Positions 14,274 to 26,990 of a stretch of 64,000 bases of DNA are shown in pieces. A model generated the notes under the pieces. That model saw only the letters and a program-made list of their open reading frames with translations, searched no databases and was not told the DNA's origin. The position numbers and the translations under genes were made by a program. Source of the DNA: Eutrigla gurnardus (lineage: Eukaryota; Chordata; Actinopteri; Perciformes; Triglidae); the NCBI GenBank assembly GCA_963514095.1, contig OY741271.1, positions 23,249,561-23,313,560 of the forward strand. Reading direction: 5' to 3'. Within the stretch, counting starts at the first letter, position 1. Each line of letters begins with the position of its first letter.

Positions 14274-16596
14274 CAGATGATGCGTTGATGAAATGTGATG
14301 ATGCAGTTCAGGCATGGTGCTAAATCCTTCTTCATCAATCTACAGCTAAGACGAGCACAAGACAGCGTTAACCAACATGCATCTATAGCAACCAGGACCG
14401 CTTCTTAAAGGAATAGTTCAGACATTTTAGGAACTGTGTTTATTTGCTACGATTCCAAGAATTAGATAAGATTGTTGATTTTGGAGAGAGCCAGGCTAAC
14501 TGTTACCCCCGTTTCCAGTCTCTATGCTAAGCTAAGCTATTTCCTACTTTCCGTACATGCATTAGAGTGGTATCAGCATTCTTATCTAGCCCTTGGCAGG
14601 AAAGCAAATAACTATTCCTTTGATTTGCTGCGTCACAGCTTGACTTTTATAACTGCATGTAAGTACTTTTACACAACCAAAACAGTTACATACGGTATGT
14701 CCCATATCATTATATTGATAACTAGAATAAAGCTAAATATTAGGCTTCATACTATTTAAATACACACAGATCAAACTGCACACAGATGTTTTCCTAAAAT
14801 AGCACTATGTATTTTCGTGTATGACAAAATCAGATGTCGTCCATACGTTCAAAAAGTCTCTGAACATCTGACGCCTATTGCAGCAAGAGATTTAATGTGA
14901 AATACAGAATGACAGATATGAATTGCACTCGGCTGATATGCTACACAGGAAACAGTTGCAAAAAATGGAACAGAGAAGTTTTGCAACGGACTTATCGCCA
15001 TAGTCGCTGCTGCTGCTGAGAAGGCAGGAACGCTGATGTTGCAATCGTTACTTTTAATTGGCATCACCACTACGCCTCTCCAGCTCCCACTGTGATAATC
15101 ATCTCAACTTTTCATAAGCCAGTGAATGCATTACTGCGCCATCAATCTGTGGTCCAATACTTGGATGGGTTACCATGAAACGCTGCACAAGCATGAATGA
15201 CTCCCCGACTCATGAGTCAGCCATCGGATGGACTGAAATCAGATGTAGTACAGATGTTCATGTCCCTCTTAGGATAAATCCTAACGACTGTGGTGACCTC
15301 CTCCCCAACTCTTCCTCCAGCTGCATCATCAGGCCAAATGTACAAGCTATATTTACGTACTTGCAAAGCGAATGACATTCCCATCAGTCTTTGTGTTTAC
15401 TCTAAACTAAAGATGGTGAACACGATAAACAATGCGCCTCCTTAACATCAGCGTGTTACCATTATCAGTATGGACATACAAAAAAAACGGCGAGTGCTGT
15501 GTGTCTTTCTGTGCTGCTCGTTATCTGTCAAGTACAGTAGAACAGAACAGTGAGAAACCTTAATATCTCACAAGGATGTTTGGACAGACGGGAGCATGAA
15601 CAGTTCATTACTTGGCATGTGGCGCATGCAGCATAGAATGGACCTGGCTTTGATATTGAAGGCCCTCTCCCCCTCGCTGAGGCCCTCGTTGACCAGTTGC
15701 ACCACCTCGTCCGGGCTCAAGTCACCTCTGATTGAAGAACAGGCACAAAGAGAAAGAATGCAGTGAGCTGAACTGAATACCAGGCCTTCCTGAAAGCACC
15801 CAGGTCTCACAAAAAGACTTACTCTTCCTGGTTCCACGGTATCGGTTCCACTTTGGCGTTAGCCAGAAAGTGAGGGCTGTATCTGACCTCCACATAAATC
15901 ACTCCCTCCTTGGCTTTGTCCTCAACGAACTCGTAGGCGATCCTCTTTATGGCCTCCCTGTCGCCACTGTGAAAGAGCACAGGCAAACGCAACAGGAATG
16001 ACATTGCCCTTTTGTCTCCTATAATCTCTTATCTCAGCAGCACAAAACCATTAGCTGCTGCTAATCCATCATCTACCGTACGACGGCTTTCAAAATGAGC
16101 AAAATAAGCATTTGTGCTGCTGATACAATATAACTGATTGATTATAAACACCTCCTACATGTCCACGTACAGCATCTATTAATAGTGATGGTTGACTTAC
16201 AGGTTTTCATTTGGTTTCATTTGTATTTCAAGTACAAAGATTTGCCTCTTTGTAAATATGAGCAAACTTTTTGATGATGTCACTTTGGCTTTGAAAAAAA
16301 AAAGTTGTTTACCATTTCCTGACAGGAAATTAAGAAATTAATCAGGAGATTACTCGTTAAATTTAGATCATCATCTCACCTAATGGAAAAAAAACCCTTT
16401 GTGATTATCACATTTTACACCAATAACATTTTCTGTCTGTCTTGCACGTATGACAGACTATTAGAAGAACCTTTAGAAGCTCCGCTTCCTTCTTTCCTTT
16501 CGACTCAGCAGCACACTTTCAGTCACATGACGGACAACAACACAGCTTCCAGCAATTGCACAGGTCTGAATGCCTGTTGTTCTCCAGCATCCTCTC

Positions 16597-16666
<70 letters not shown>

Positions 16667-19600
16667 AGTCCTGCACTAACTCAACTCAGCTAGCAGGTTC
16701 CCCATGTTGTAGAAGCAACGCGAGGCTTTCAAGAGCCTCCATACAAGAGGGTCCATTCAGCACAACGGCACGCTGTAGGCCGTTCACTACAGACCGCCAT
16801 TGTTGAACGCTGTCCAAGGCTGTTGAGGGTCTGAAAGACTTTATTTGGTCCGTCTTAAGGGTTCAGCCCTGTCACTGGGCGACTAAATATAAGACTCTGG
16901 CAACGGTTCCCCAAACATATTACTTACTTTCCTTTTTGTTTGGTTGCCAAGGTGACACTTGATCTCAACAATGGATGTGTTCCTGTTCTGCATGTCTGGC
17001 ATTTAAAATCACACCTACTGTCCCATTAATCACAGTACTCTAGTACTCATTCTACTACTCTGGTTTTAGACTTTGGATGCATCGTAATTGTGGAACATAA
17101 CTGAGATAAATTGCCTGGACGTTGACCCTCGTCGCCGACCTTGGTGGAGTAACATTCCTGTGACAGTAGGCGGACCCTGACTCTTAATCAGTCAAAGCCT
17201 TGCTCTTTGCACTCCCCCCGTCACCTTTGACGAATATGAAACTGAGTTCTTACGGGAGACATGTGAGCACTTACGCAAACACGTGCACGTATACGGCGAA
17301 CTTGCCCAGGAACTTGGTGAGGGTGGCGGGCTCCTGGAGGATTATCAGCTGTGTCATCTCCTCCGCAGTATTTGCTGGTAGAGGGATGCCGCGTCTCCTG
17401 GAAGTAGGAAGGTTCATGGACAGTGTGGAAATGTAAATACACAAACCAAAATGTACAAATCTAGTTTACTTTTTCTTTTAACAAATGGCTCAGATGTTAT
17501 GTAAAAGGTGTAGCTCATAGTGACAAATCCACAGGGGATCACCCAAATTATCCCCTCGGCGTTCCGTAGCATTTATGCATCTTTCAGCTCATCGTTTTGC
17601 TTTTATTGGCTACAAATTTAACATATTGATTCACTCGCACCTCTCTCATTAGTACACACATGCCTGCTGCTCAGCGCCAAACAGCAGACAGATACAGTTC
17701 AACTAGCTAGTGAACATAGATGCATTTAGCAGCTCAAAATACAGATAAAGGAGATGGTGGAGACCAAAACAGAGCTAGAAGAAACCTATGCTCTTCTGTG
17801 GATAATGCAATGTTTCATATATATCTTCTGCATTTATGTCAAGCAGTTTGTTGTTATAGACCGATATGTGTGTCCAATACACCTGCTTGGGCCGATGTAT
17901 CAGCGGTGCTCTATTTTACTTCTCAGTACAGTAAATCTGAACTTACTTGGCCACATCAAGGATGGTCTCCACCCTGATGGCTCCATCGAGGTGCACATGC
18001 AGCTCAACCTGTGTATGAGATGGATACATGACAACAAACAACGTATCAGTCAATTAAAAATATCTTCAAATAGATGGATGTTGCCATATATCTGAGTCTT
18101 GTTGAACATTATAGTTTAGAAGTAAAGAACTAAAGATACCCAGTTGTGTTTAAAAAGAAAGAAAGAGAGCAGTCCAGGAGCGCGGCGGTGGTGTTGCACT
18201 TCAATGTTTTGGCCATCATGAATGCAGAACGCTTGACTGGGAAACAAGTGAGTGAAAAGGCCAGTGAAGGGTCAAAGAAGATTAAGTGTCCTGGCTCTCC
18301 TTCCAGCGCTGAGAGCCGTGATTTAGTCAGGCAGATGACACGGAAACCCTACGCTCCTCTTTCAACAACTGAGGCCGGAACTTCAGTCAGGGTGAGGTTG
18401 ATTTAACACGAATACCAGACATTTCATGTCCAGCAGGAAAATGAGCAAGTTTATGGAAATCTGGCCTTAAATATAAACGCAAAAGGAGGAGTTGGTGGCA
18501 CTGCTCTAGATAATTTTTTCAAGAAAGTCTATTTTCGATAACATTCTTGTACTTCTTCATCAAGGCCCTGAATGCATATTTGTGTGAACAACTTTGAATA
18601 TGAGTGATACTACAAGAATACACAATTGTCTACAAATGTCAGAGCAGCTGAGCTGATTAGTCAATTAATCAATACCCGAAATACTTAAGATCTAAGGCTG
18701 AGTTTCCAGGGTTTTTTACAAATGTTTGTTGAAATGTAAAAACACAATAAATCAAAGATTAAAACCATGAATGTTTTCCCACAGCATGTGTTCAAAATGT
18801 GGATCTCAGAATGGTAAACAGGAAACAGGAGTTGGCGTTAGTCAAGGGAGGTTGTGTTGAATTATAGTGCACATTTAAAAACAGCCAACGACCAGAGTGC
18901 TTGTAGTCGAAACTCCAACTAAGTACTGTTTTGAGCAGTTTGAGAGCAAAAGAGCAGATTAAATATGACAATTAACTATAGTCCTTACATTAACGTTTAA
19001 CGCAGCATCAGCCACCAGCTTTCAATAAACCACACATTTCTGATGCATTACGGATTTGTGAAAATTTGCATTTTTTGGCATTTGATATCATTGTATGATG
19101 AATATCTTTGGGTTTAACAGAAATAATTGAAGACACCACCTTGGAGAGACCACATGGAATCACAAAGGCACGTTTCTCACTATTTTCTGATTATGTGTGC
19201 ATGCCTGATTATTCAGTAATGAATCAATAAAGTAACCTCTTATAACTTGATAATAGATAAGGAAAATATGCCCTTATGACTTAGCTGCAAACCTTATCAC
19301 CACTTGTAGAAACGTGTGTCCGTCTGTCACGTGAAAAAAAAAAAAAAAAGAAAGAACTTCAAATATTTACAACAAGATGTAATGTGTATGACTGGAACTG
19401 CTTGAGGGTCTCTTTTGTTTACATCTATTTTCTTCCCCTAAAAGCTCGGTGTGGTGGAGCATCCGGCCGTTCACAGCTGCTTAACCCATCTACAACGCCA
19501 GGAAATCTGCGGCAATTCTTTCAGGACACACAGAACTTCCTGTAGAACATTGTGGTAAGTTTATACTGATTACCGCACATCGAAAGTTTGTATCCTTATG

Positions 19601-20837
19601 GCCTTATTTTTATTTTATCTGCATTTTCTGGTATTTCCTCAGTTAAAGATCTTTAGAATGTGCTACAAAAAGCTCATAATAATAATTATTATATTCTTTC
19701 TGTGTTTTATAATTGTGAACGGAATACGTTGAGGCTGCTTCTGTCATATTTAGCTTTTTATTGATGCCTGTTTGTCCCTTTAAAGGAGCAGTGTGTAGTA
19801 TTTAGTGGCGTCTGGCTCTCAGAAACTATTCTGTTATCAATAAATTGTTAAGGGCGTTTATTTATTTATTTAGCAAAACATGCCAAATATGTGGTGCCAT
19901 TCTTTCAGTTGTTTTGCTTTTCTCTGTTTTATATGATTGAATTGTATTATGGACATTTCAATATGACAGGTGTGGATTTTTCCCCCCATTATGGCCATTT
20001 TTCGATGATTGCTCCCAAATAATTGAGAAAATAATCAATATGATGATTAAAAAAAGATAATTGATAGCAGCACTACCAAAAATCCCAGCTCCTTATCAAC
20101 TCCACTTATTACATGAGCAGTCACCTGTATACCGCATATAAAGCATCTGGTTTCGTTTCCACAACAGCAAATTAATATTTAATTAGATTATCACTGCGAG
20201 CAGCCGTTGGTCCCCCGGGGCCTCTCCTTTTACAATTAACATCTCTCACCAACACACACATCATTTCCTGTCTTATCAGCTGTCAGCTTCTGCACAGATC
20301 AGGTCCATATAACTCCCAAGACTCCAAAGGGCACATACATACATTTCACCCCCATTTGTGTCTGGTTAAAAATGAAAATTCACTTTGCAAACAACAAAAA
20401 GAACCACCATAAAGAAATCAGGCAAAAAACAAATAAAAAATAAATCCTAAATAATGATTTGTGTGTGATTCTGTTTGCATTGAGGTGAAGCTCTGATGAA
20501 GTCAAAAGGAAATCACACAAGTGTTGCGTGATTGTAGATTTTCACGGATAGAAAGAATGCTGTTAAACAAAACAAAAAAAGGGTAGATTTGTTGACAAAA
20601 GCAAGCGGTGTGTGGATTTGCTCGGTGGAAATCACGTGTCGAAAACCCGGCAGCGGTGTTCTTCCTTCTGTACAAGGTTCAAACACGCCGGACAGCGAGG
20701 TAAATCATGTTTTAAGGTGTGTTTTTTAAATCTATTCGAGACTTCTTTCTTCTATGTTTAACGTTTACACCACGTGATTGAATAACGCAGATGAAACGTA
20801 CCTTCGGCTTGTTGAATGCCACGAGCTCGGCCATCAT
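8729..20837 (-). CDS. ada: Adenosine deaminase (11 coding exons)
   Basis: Zinc enzyme of purine salvage that deaminates adenosine and 2'-deoxyadenosine to inosine and deoxyinosine. Coding exons in transcription order: 20837-20802, 18008-17947, 17397-17275, 15966-15823, 15727-15612, 14123-13999, 11822-11751, 10968-10867, 10627-10560, 10451-10322, 8833-8729. All junctions are GT-AG and in frame; the total is 360 aa (human 363), and most exon lengths equal the human ones I recall (62, 123, 144, 116, 72, 102, 130 nt). Active-site residues are present: H16 and H18 (HVHLDG), H214 and E217 (HAGEVG), H238 (GHGY), D296 and D297 (NTDDP). Residues CPVSSK replace mammalian CPWSSY, and the segment after LPANTAEE is the most divergent. 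Two ATGs open the frame; either could start. The stop lies in exon 11, whereas human, as I recall, has a small extra exon. Introns carry a Penelope fragment, a hAT MITE and two CA arrays. Confidence 0.96.
9035..9740 (-). mobile_element. Penelope-like retroelement fragment in ada intron 10
   Basis: Minus-strand translation in shifting frames gives stretches typical of fish Penelope-like elements: an FTDHINAVD block, then FTGEDVRG, then KLGVIRTLQYRAQNVPTST, and finally NTPRQKLVHPR, in the order expected for the C-terminal part of the reverse transcriptase and the linker. Frameshifts and lost segments show it is dead. The right end of the recognisable part is close to the LINE fragment at 9745. 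Confidence 0.8.
9745..9890 (+). mobile_element. Short LINE-like fragment, same family as 28735-29310
   Basis: The frame reading EYLKTAEA, acidic run, then EEVADL, matches in order the segment at about 29125-29240 (EYLRQQ, acidic run, DEVADMEESYQWLEKAGLKDS). Both look like a piece of a fish non-LTR retrotransposon ORF. It is short and interrupted, and family assignment is not settled. Confidence 0.55.
11161..11647. mobile_element. Non-autonomous hAT-type MITE in ada intron 7
   Basis: The element proper is 11169-11639 (471 bp). It begins TAGGGCTGTTCGATT and ends with the exact inverse (AATCGAACAGCCCTA), a perfect 15-bp terminal inverted repeat. It is flanked on both sides by the 8-bp direct repeat ATTGTGTA (11161-11168 and 11640-11647). 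An 8-bp target-site duplication with short TIRs is the hAT superfamily signature. The interior is AT-rich with CGATT-rich subterminal stretches and no coding capacity. Confidence 0.9.
13110..13460 (-). repeat. Dispersed percomorph repeat, inverted copy
   Basis: It contains repeated ATGCTAACATGCTAAC near 13157, then a degenerate stretch resembling the inverse of the repeat at 31150-31740 (pieces such as CATGCTAATTGGATAATAAG and CCTCCTGAAGGGGACCTGG). It lies in ada intron 6. The family is recognised by recurrence within this window and memory of percomorph genomes; its class is unknown. Confidence 0.5.
14179..14270. repeat. (AC)n microsatellite in ada intron 5
   Basis: An uninterrupted AC dinucleotide run of about 92 bases, roughly 55 bases upstream of ada exon 6 in plus coordinates. 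Likely length-polymorphic. Confidence 0.98.
14405..14620 (+). repeat. Dispersed percomorph repeat (GCTAAGCTAAGCTA family)
   Basis: It starts AAAGGAATAGTTCAGACATTT and contains the paired cores GAGAGCCAGGCTAACTG and CCGTTTCCAGTCTCTATGC, then GCTAAGCTAAGC. Related copies in this window lie at about 3600, 34690-34880, 53950-54100 and 59030-59130. No coding content. Confidence 0.55.
15120..15480 (+). repeat. Dispersed percomorph repeat, plus orientation
   Basis: It shows the ordered landmarks of the repeat at 31150-31740: ATCGGATGGACTGAAATCAG, AGATGTTCATGTCCCTC, AGGATAAATCCTAACGACTG, then CATCATCAGGCCAAATG and, at the end, AAACTAAAGATGGTGAACAC. It lies in ada intron 5. Confidence 0.55.
16600..16665. 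repeat. (AC)n microsatellite in ada intron 3
   Basis: A pure CA run of about 66 bases between ada exons 3 and 4. Confidence 0.98.
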
Positions 20838-20905
20838 CGTGCAGAGTGCGCTCGTGCGCGGAGAGCTGAGGAGTGCGGAGCCGAAGCCGCGCGCGCCTCG
20901 TCTGG

Positions 20906-20918
20906 CTATTATATGCAT
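20906..20918 (-). promoter_or_regulatory. ada: Candidate ada core promoter with TATA-like box
   Basis: On the minus strand the sequence ATGCATATAATAG lies about 70 bases upstream of the ada start codon. The interval between it and the ATG (20838-20905) is dense in CpG, including CGCGCGCGG. A TATA-like element plus a CpG-rich leader is a plausible core promoter. The transcription start cannot be read from the sequence. Confidence 0.4.
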
Positions 20919-22268
20919 GAGCGCAGGACACGCCTTCGGGGAAACCAGGCGGCAGAAGAGCAAAGAGCCTCGCTGCTTATTGTTATTGTTATTACTGCGA
21001 GGCTGCCTGCGAGGACACACATTAACCAAGGCTGAAGGAGGATTACCGGCCCCCCTGTGAGGCTGCAGCTTTGCACCCATGTGATGAGAGCTTTACCGCC
21101 GGGCTAATTAATTATGTCAACGCGGGGGTGACATGAAGCTAATTGTATTTACGCTGTAAAAACAATGAGGTATCCTATTTACTTTAAGTGTAGTAGACTA
21201 GTCCCTAAAGGCACTATTTCTTCTCTTCTTGATTTATTTTCTCAGTAAACATTTTTCACGTTAGTTTTCTTCATGATCTTAATTTGCAAAATACATTTTT
21301 GCACCATTCAGAGTAAAGTAGACTATAAAGCAGGGTATGGTTTAGGACGTGGCTACTTTTTGATTGACAGCTCCCTACCAATGGGATTAGCATGTGAGAT
21401 TACTTTAACACTTTGCTGTAAATTTTACCGCCAGCTAATTTTGTCAAGATTTCCACAGTGTTCATATTTCATGCCTTCACAGTATGGTACGGGCCAATTG
21501 TGTCCCCTCATAATAAGTGTCTATACCTATTTTTGAACTACAGATAAAATGTATAAATATTGGCATCGATGAATGGATTATTAATCCTTAGGTAATGTTT
21601 CAGAGAGCAGGGAGTGTGTATCTTTTTAAGGCTTTACACCAGGGAGAAAAAGCTCTACCATCACACACTGTCCTGTTTTGTGTGGGCTTCTTGTTGATCA
21701 GGGTCAACCTGAACCAGTGCTGCTGAAGGTGGTGTCTCTTTTGCATGCAGTCACCTTTTTTTTTTTAACTTGCAACAGACTCCACAATGCTGAAAACAAA
21801 TGTTCAAAGTGCCACACATATCAGCGTTTTTGCCTTGTGTGCGTGATCATGCTCTTCTACTTCCACTTCCATTGCCCACATGTTTCCTGCTGACAGAGGA
21901 CACTTTTTTCGTCTTTTTAATTTTCTACTTCCCAAAACAGAGAAACAGCCGCAGCGATTCTAACAAACAAGTGGTATCGGCTATATCGGTTTGCAGCTCT
22001 ACATGGGGGTTTGAGTTTCCTGCTGCAACAAATTAAACTGGGAGGGACGTACAACTTTTATTTGTGCTTTAAGCTGGAACATTAGATTTGAAACAGTTTC
22101 CTAATTTGGAACACAATGTCCTGGTTTCTCAGAATAATCCACCACATTCCACATGAGGAACAATCTCCATCAATGTTGAACCTGTGCAGAGGTTTCTGCC
22201 ACTGAAGCATCATTGGAAGTCTTTGTCAGTTACCACCACCTTGTGGTCGCTCACATGAAGCATGCAGG

Positions 22269-22271
<3 letters not shown>

Positions 22272-22305
<34 letters not shown>
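22272..22305. repeat. (TA)n microsatellite
   Basis: A pure TA run of about 34 bases. Confidence 0.95.
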
Positions 22306-22307
<2 letters not shown>

Positions 22308-22849
22308 ATAAAACATTGATAAAGATAAGGAAGATCGTGCTAAGGATGACCCTTGACACAGGAATCTGTTTTCTTATCTGAGAGCCTTGGTTTTGCCCTT
22401 GTGATTGCAGTTTTCATAGGGGAGACTTTGGCACCATATTTGAAAAAGGAGGTGTAAAACTATAAATGTGTGGTAATAGTAGTAGTTGTTTTTGTCGTCC
22501 GATTTCCCTCAAATCTTCCCAGCATTTACAAATTTGTGTTATTTTATTCAGATATCTGAAACCAGCAACATAAGTAAAACAATACAGAAATAACTGAAAC
22601 ATATTTGCCTACAGATGTGTTCTTGCTTAGGCCCAACCTGGCAGCAGAAATCAATTTGACGGCTGTTTGCCATGTAGCCTACTGTCGTTACTGGCTCGTA
22701 CTTGTCAGCATTAAGTATTTTAAAGAAGGCAGTGACTACAGCCACCTTTATTTACATGAAGTTACTTCAGCGCTGGTTTAAAACTCTGCATTATATAGAG
22801 ACCAAACACCTCTGTGCCCACCGGCCGTGAGATATTGTTATGAACCAGA

Positions 22850-23400
22850 CCGCTGGTGGGGATTAGGGGTTAGGGGTTCGATGGGTTCAATGCCTCTCCT
22901 GCACCCGTTCACACCCATGTGAATAGTTCAGTTGATGGGTGGGCTCAGGACTTACTGTTACCATGTGAGTTGTTGTTCTGCTGGGGACTGATCTGAGGAC
23001 TGTTTTGGCTGATGAGAGCTGGTCATTCCAGGTTTTTTAACTCCTCTCTCAGACCATCTGTCTTCCTTGGCCAGAATGCAAACATCGGTGTCCTCAAGGG
23101 AGTGTCCCTTATCCTTAAAATGCAGATGGACTGCTGAGTCCTGATCTGAGGAACTGGCTGTGAGTTCCTGACGTGGTGATATGTGTTTCCAACCAGATGG
23201 GCCAGAATGGTGGCCAGGTGCTTGGCAATGTTATATGTCACTGAGTTAATACTGCTTATGATGGGTCTGAGTGGGGCGCCCTATTTGTGTATTTTGGGAA
23301 GGCCATAAATGAGCGGGATCGCTTCCTCTGGGTACAGCAGCTTGTCAATTTTCCATTTTTCCATTTGTTGTAGGCAGCTGACTACTTTCTTCTTATAGCT
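22850..23400 (-). mobile_element. Internally deleted Penelope-like element
   Basis: The minus strand from about 23400 encodes YGLPKIHK, a stop, then GAPLRPIISSINS and TYNIAKHLATILAHLVGN, the classic N-terminal RT block of fish Penelope-like elements. At about 23155 the frame jumps to a segment that reads like the C-terminal GIY-YIG endonuclease region (DSAVHLHFKDKGHS, then EDRWSERGVK). Most of the RT domain is missing between them. Stops and frameshifts make it non-functional. Confidence 0.8.
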
Positions 23401-25689
23401 ATATCTCAGCTGGCCTATTTAGGGCCAAATCTGTCTGGACATTATTGTTCAAAGCTGTATAAAAAGGCCAGTAATTGTCTTGAGTTGAATAATTGCTGTC
23501 CATTTTGACAATTGAAACTGAGGTGTCAAACCCAAACAACAGCCTCACACCAGAAGTACAAAAAAAATGGACAAAATGTTTGTGATATTGTGTTGAGTGA
23601 TAAAATAAGTCCACACGGACCAAAACAACATTAAAAAAAATCCAACTTGTAGTGTCATTTTCATTCATCTGTGCTTTCAGATTTGTATCCTCTTCTATCT
23701 AATAAACAGTAAACCTCCCCCCCCCCCCTTTTTTTTTTTATCTTCCATCGTATCATAGCAGTTTTCCTCTTCCTGCCCTGATTAACATCACACCATTGGT
23801 TTTCAAACACAGCGGTGAACTTTTCAACTTTCAACAGAGTAATATAGGTCTTTGTGAAGGAGGAGGATGTTGAGTGTCGACTCTCTGTTTCCCTTACGTC
23901 AAGGTCTAGTTGCCCTTGCAAAGCATTTTGTCCGGTGGAAAAATCTGGTAGAGAAATTGAACTATTTATTATTAAATATACATAAAAATAGTGGAATCAG
24001 CCTCTAAAATACATGTAATGTGTAGGTTTCGATGGTAGAATAAACAACCCAATGTGTGTGTAAAACTACATAATCATTACCTAATAGACACAGAGGATAG
24101 GACCCTGTCAGTATCCTCGTAAGTCTGCAGTGAACAAACATTCACAATAGCAGGCCATTGGAATTGGATGGATGCAAAATTTGCATAGATGTTTATGGGA
24201 TATTATCTATAATATATTATCAGTATATCACAATGGGTGTTTGATGAAAGGATAGAACATATACTGTAAATGTGTGTAATGTAACATTAACTGGCTCCTC
24301 ATTCTGAACTTTGCTTACTTGGCCACTAGAGGTCTCTTTGACCTTTTAAAAAAATAATGTTTCCAAAAGGGTTAATCAAAAAGAAACCTAACTGACAAGG
24401 TAACGTAATCCCCACATCCGAAATACAGGCCAGACAGGCTTCATCATGAAACCAACCGTAACACACCCATCTGCCTTACGGAGGATCTTAATGTATTAAT
24501 AACCTATACAAATCTCACACACCTGTTTGTCACGCAGAAATGTCCTCCCAAGTAAATATTTTAGACATAAAACCAGAACTTGAGCATATCCTCCATGACT
24601 CATAAATCGGTTGATAAACCACTGAGAGTTTGTCACCGGTGAGCTGTAATGTCACCACCTCAGTCATTTTCCACAGCAGAGATGATGATTTGTCATATTA
24701 TAATATGTCACATTGTTACTGTTACCAGTAAGCAATGTCAGTGTGACCAGTGAACGGGTTTACCAGAACCCTGGAACCACAGTAATGGAATTTTCTTATT
24801 TATGTTTTTTCCTACTTAAATATTTGGATCAGCTCATTCTCATCGTTCTGCATTTTGGATAATAACACATTTAGTCTAAGGAAACTTTAACATCACCATT
24901 AGAGCTCCCACTACACCTTCACACATAACACGCGGTGTCATTAATACTCATTACCGGATATGTATCTACAATGTGAAGGTTTACAATGCATGCTTGCCGA
25001 ATGTTATTGCAGTAGTTGTCTCTGGAAATGGAGTGAAATAATTCATCTTGGTCCGAGGTGCTCGATCAGGTTCTCTGGAAGCAGATTAAACGAATCAATC
25101 ATGCAAACATAAGCAGAATTCTTTCTAAATTAGCTTTAAACGTCAGATGTTTGACTTTCAATAGAATCGCATCATATGTGTGCACATCTTAAAATTATGG
25201 TTTCCACTAATGCATCTGCAATATTTCATTAGGTTCACCACCAGGGGCACACTAGCATTATAAAATACACGCTGGGTTGTCTTCCTGTGTTTCAGACGTC
25301 TCCAGCCGTCAACAGAATGTATCTTTCCTCTCCCTCAACGTAGCGCACAATCTCAGCTAAAAATACCGTCGCCGTGGACCATGCTAGGAAGTGGTCGTCT
25401 CCGTGAATCGCATCCTTGTTCCTTATTTATTTGTTCTCATTTATTTTTAGTAACTGAAGCTAGGAATGGATGTGTTGTTGGTTTAGGTGTGTCAACGAAT
25501 GCAGAAAGCTATTTCCACGCTGCGTTGCTGCAATCACCTCTCCGCAAACACCTCCTGAACCCGGGGCACTAACAAAAAAGAGGGTTTACATAATGGAGAG
25601 TGTGATGAGACGGCAATATGAAAGTCACTTTTTCTGTGTGTAGCCCAATATTACAGCAGGTGTGCCACGTGGCAACCTCAGTGCGGGGA

Positions 25690-26540
25690 AAGCAATGCTA
25701 ACAATCTACTCATGCTAGCGTCTCTGTGAGGCTAAATGTTAGCATTAGCATGCTCAAAAGCTCAGTGAAAATGCTAATCTGATGATGTAAAGCTCATCTT
25801 GACCGTAAAGAAACTACATATAAAAGAAGGTAATTTTTTTAAAGCTAGAATGTATCTGCTAGAATAAAGATTCTAAAAGTGATTTATCTGCAACAAACAG
25901 CAACTGTATGAAAAGAGTTCCCACAAGTTTGAATACTAATAATTTTACAGAACAAGAGACTGTCCGTCTTAACAGTGACAATGGAAGACAGCCTACTTAG
26001 CAAAATAGTAAGAGAATCTACAAGCTGTCTGAAGAAATATACATTCAACCAATTTATCAAAACTTAGCTAGTCAACATGGAAACAAATTACCAGCTGAGG
26101 CTGAGGAATATTATTAGTTTTGGACTTAAATTGGAATTAAATATTTTTCCTAATGGTGACATTAGATAACAAGTCAAGGGGCGGCCAAGTTTGTTAAAAT
26201 CCACCCTGAGGGTTACATGACAAAGTGGCAATGCATCCATATCATGTTCTCATGGTGATGCTACAGGAAACGTCAGGGGATAAACGAAGCCATTAGGATT
26301 CGTTATCTGGGGACCTTGAAGCGTCTGCCAATCCATGTAATAGATGTTGATATAGTTCACTAAATGAGTCAAACTTTGACTTTGACATGTTTGTGGTGCT
26401 AGATAAAAAAAGCTAGATGATTCATCCTCTGGGGAAAGTGGGGAGTGTCTGTATGACCGTATCCAATAGTTGATTTATTTAAGTCTGGACCAAATTGGTG
26501 GACAGACCAACAGACTCTTATTGCCATAACAACAACAAAA
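25690..26540 (-). repeat. Dispersed percomorph repeat, inverted and broken copy
   Basis: Pieces such as GTGAGGCTAAATGTTAGCAT (about 25727), CCATTAGGATTCGTTATCTGG (about 26290) and GTCTGGACCAAATTGGTGGAC (about 26483) occur in the inverse order of the family at 31150-31740. Non-repeat sequence separates the pieces, so this is a nested or eroded copy. Confidence 0.45.
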
Positions 26541-26956
26541 TCTCAGACGAGGAAGAGATGTCGTACCTGTGCAAACAATCATCATCATCATTTGATGTCT
26601 GCACAGGTGAAGAGGCAACATTCTTTGGGTTTAAGTACGGTATGTGATGTCGTACGGACGGTCGCTTCTTCCTTTGCGGATATGTCTGTCAGTGCAGCTG
26701 TCATTGATGAGGAGATGAGTGTCTGGATGATCTGTGCTTTTCCTCCCTTGCTGCAGACATGGGAGTGACCTCAACCCCGTGTACGTCAGGAGGTGACCTT
26801 TGGCCAGGACGATGTCCTTATCCTCGGCTCCGGGTGTTCCTGTGGCAACACTGTGGGATTTTCACACATCGGGCTGGAATGTCTGGAATTCTAGGTGTCA
26901 TTTTAGGAAAAACATTTTGCCTGCCACTGGGGTTATTCATGCTGGCAGAGCCCAGG

Positions 26957-26987
<31 letters not shown>
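26957..26987. repeat. (GT)n microsatellite
   Basis: A GT run of about 31 bases in the ada-ccn5 intergenic region. Confidence 0.95.

Positions 26988-26990
<3 letters not shown>

Noticed and set aside
20778..21080. Overlapping frames on both strands around the ada first exon
   Set aside because: The CpG-rich, stop-poor composition explains them; only the 36-base exon 1 has homology.
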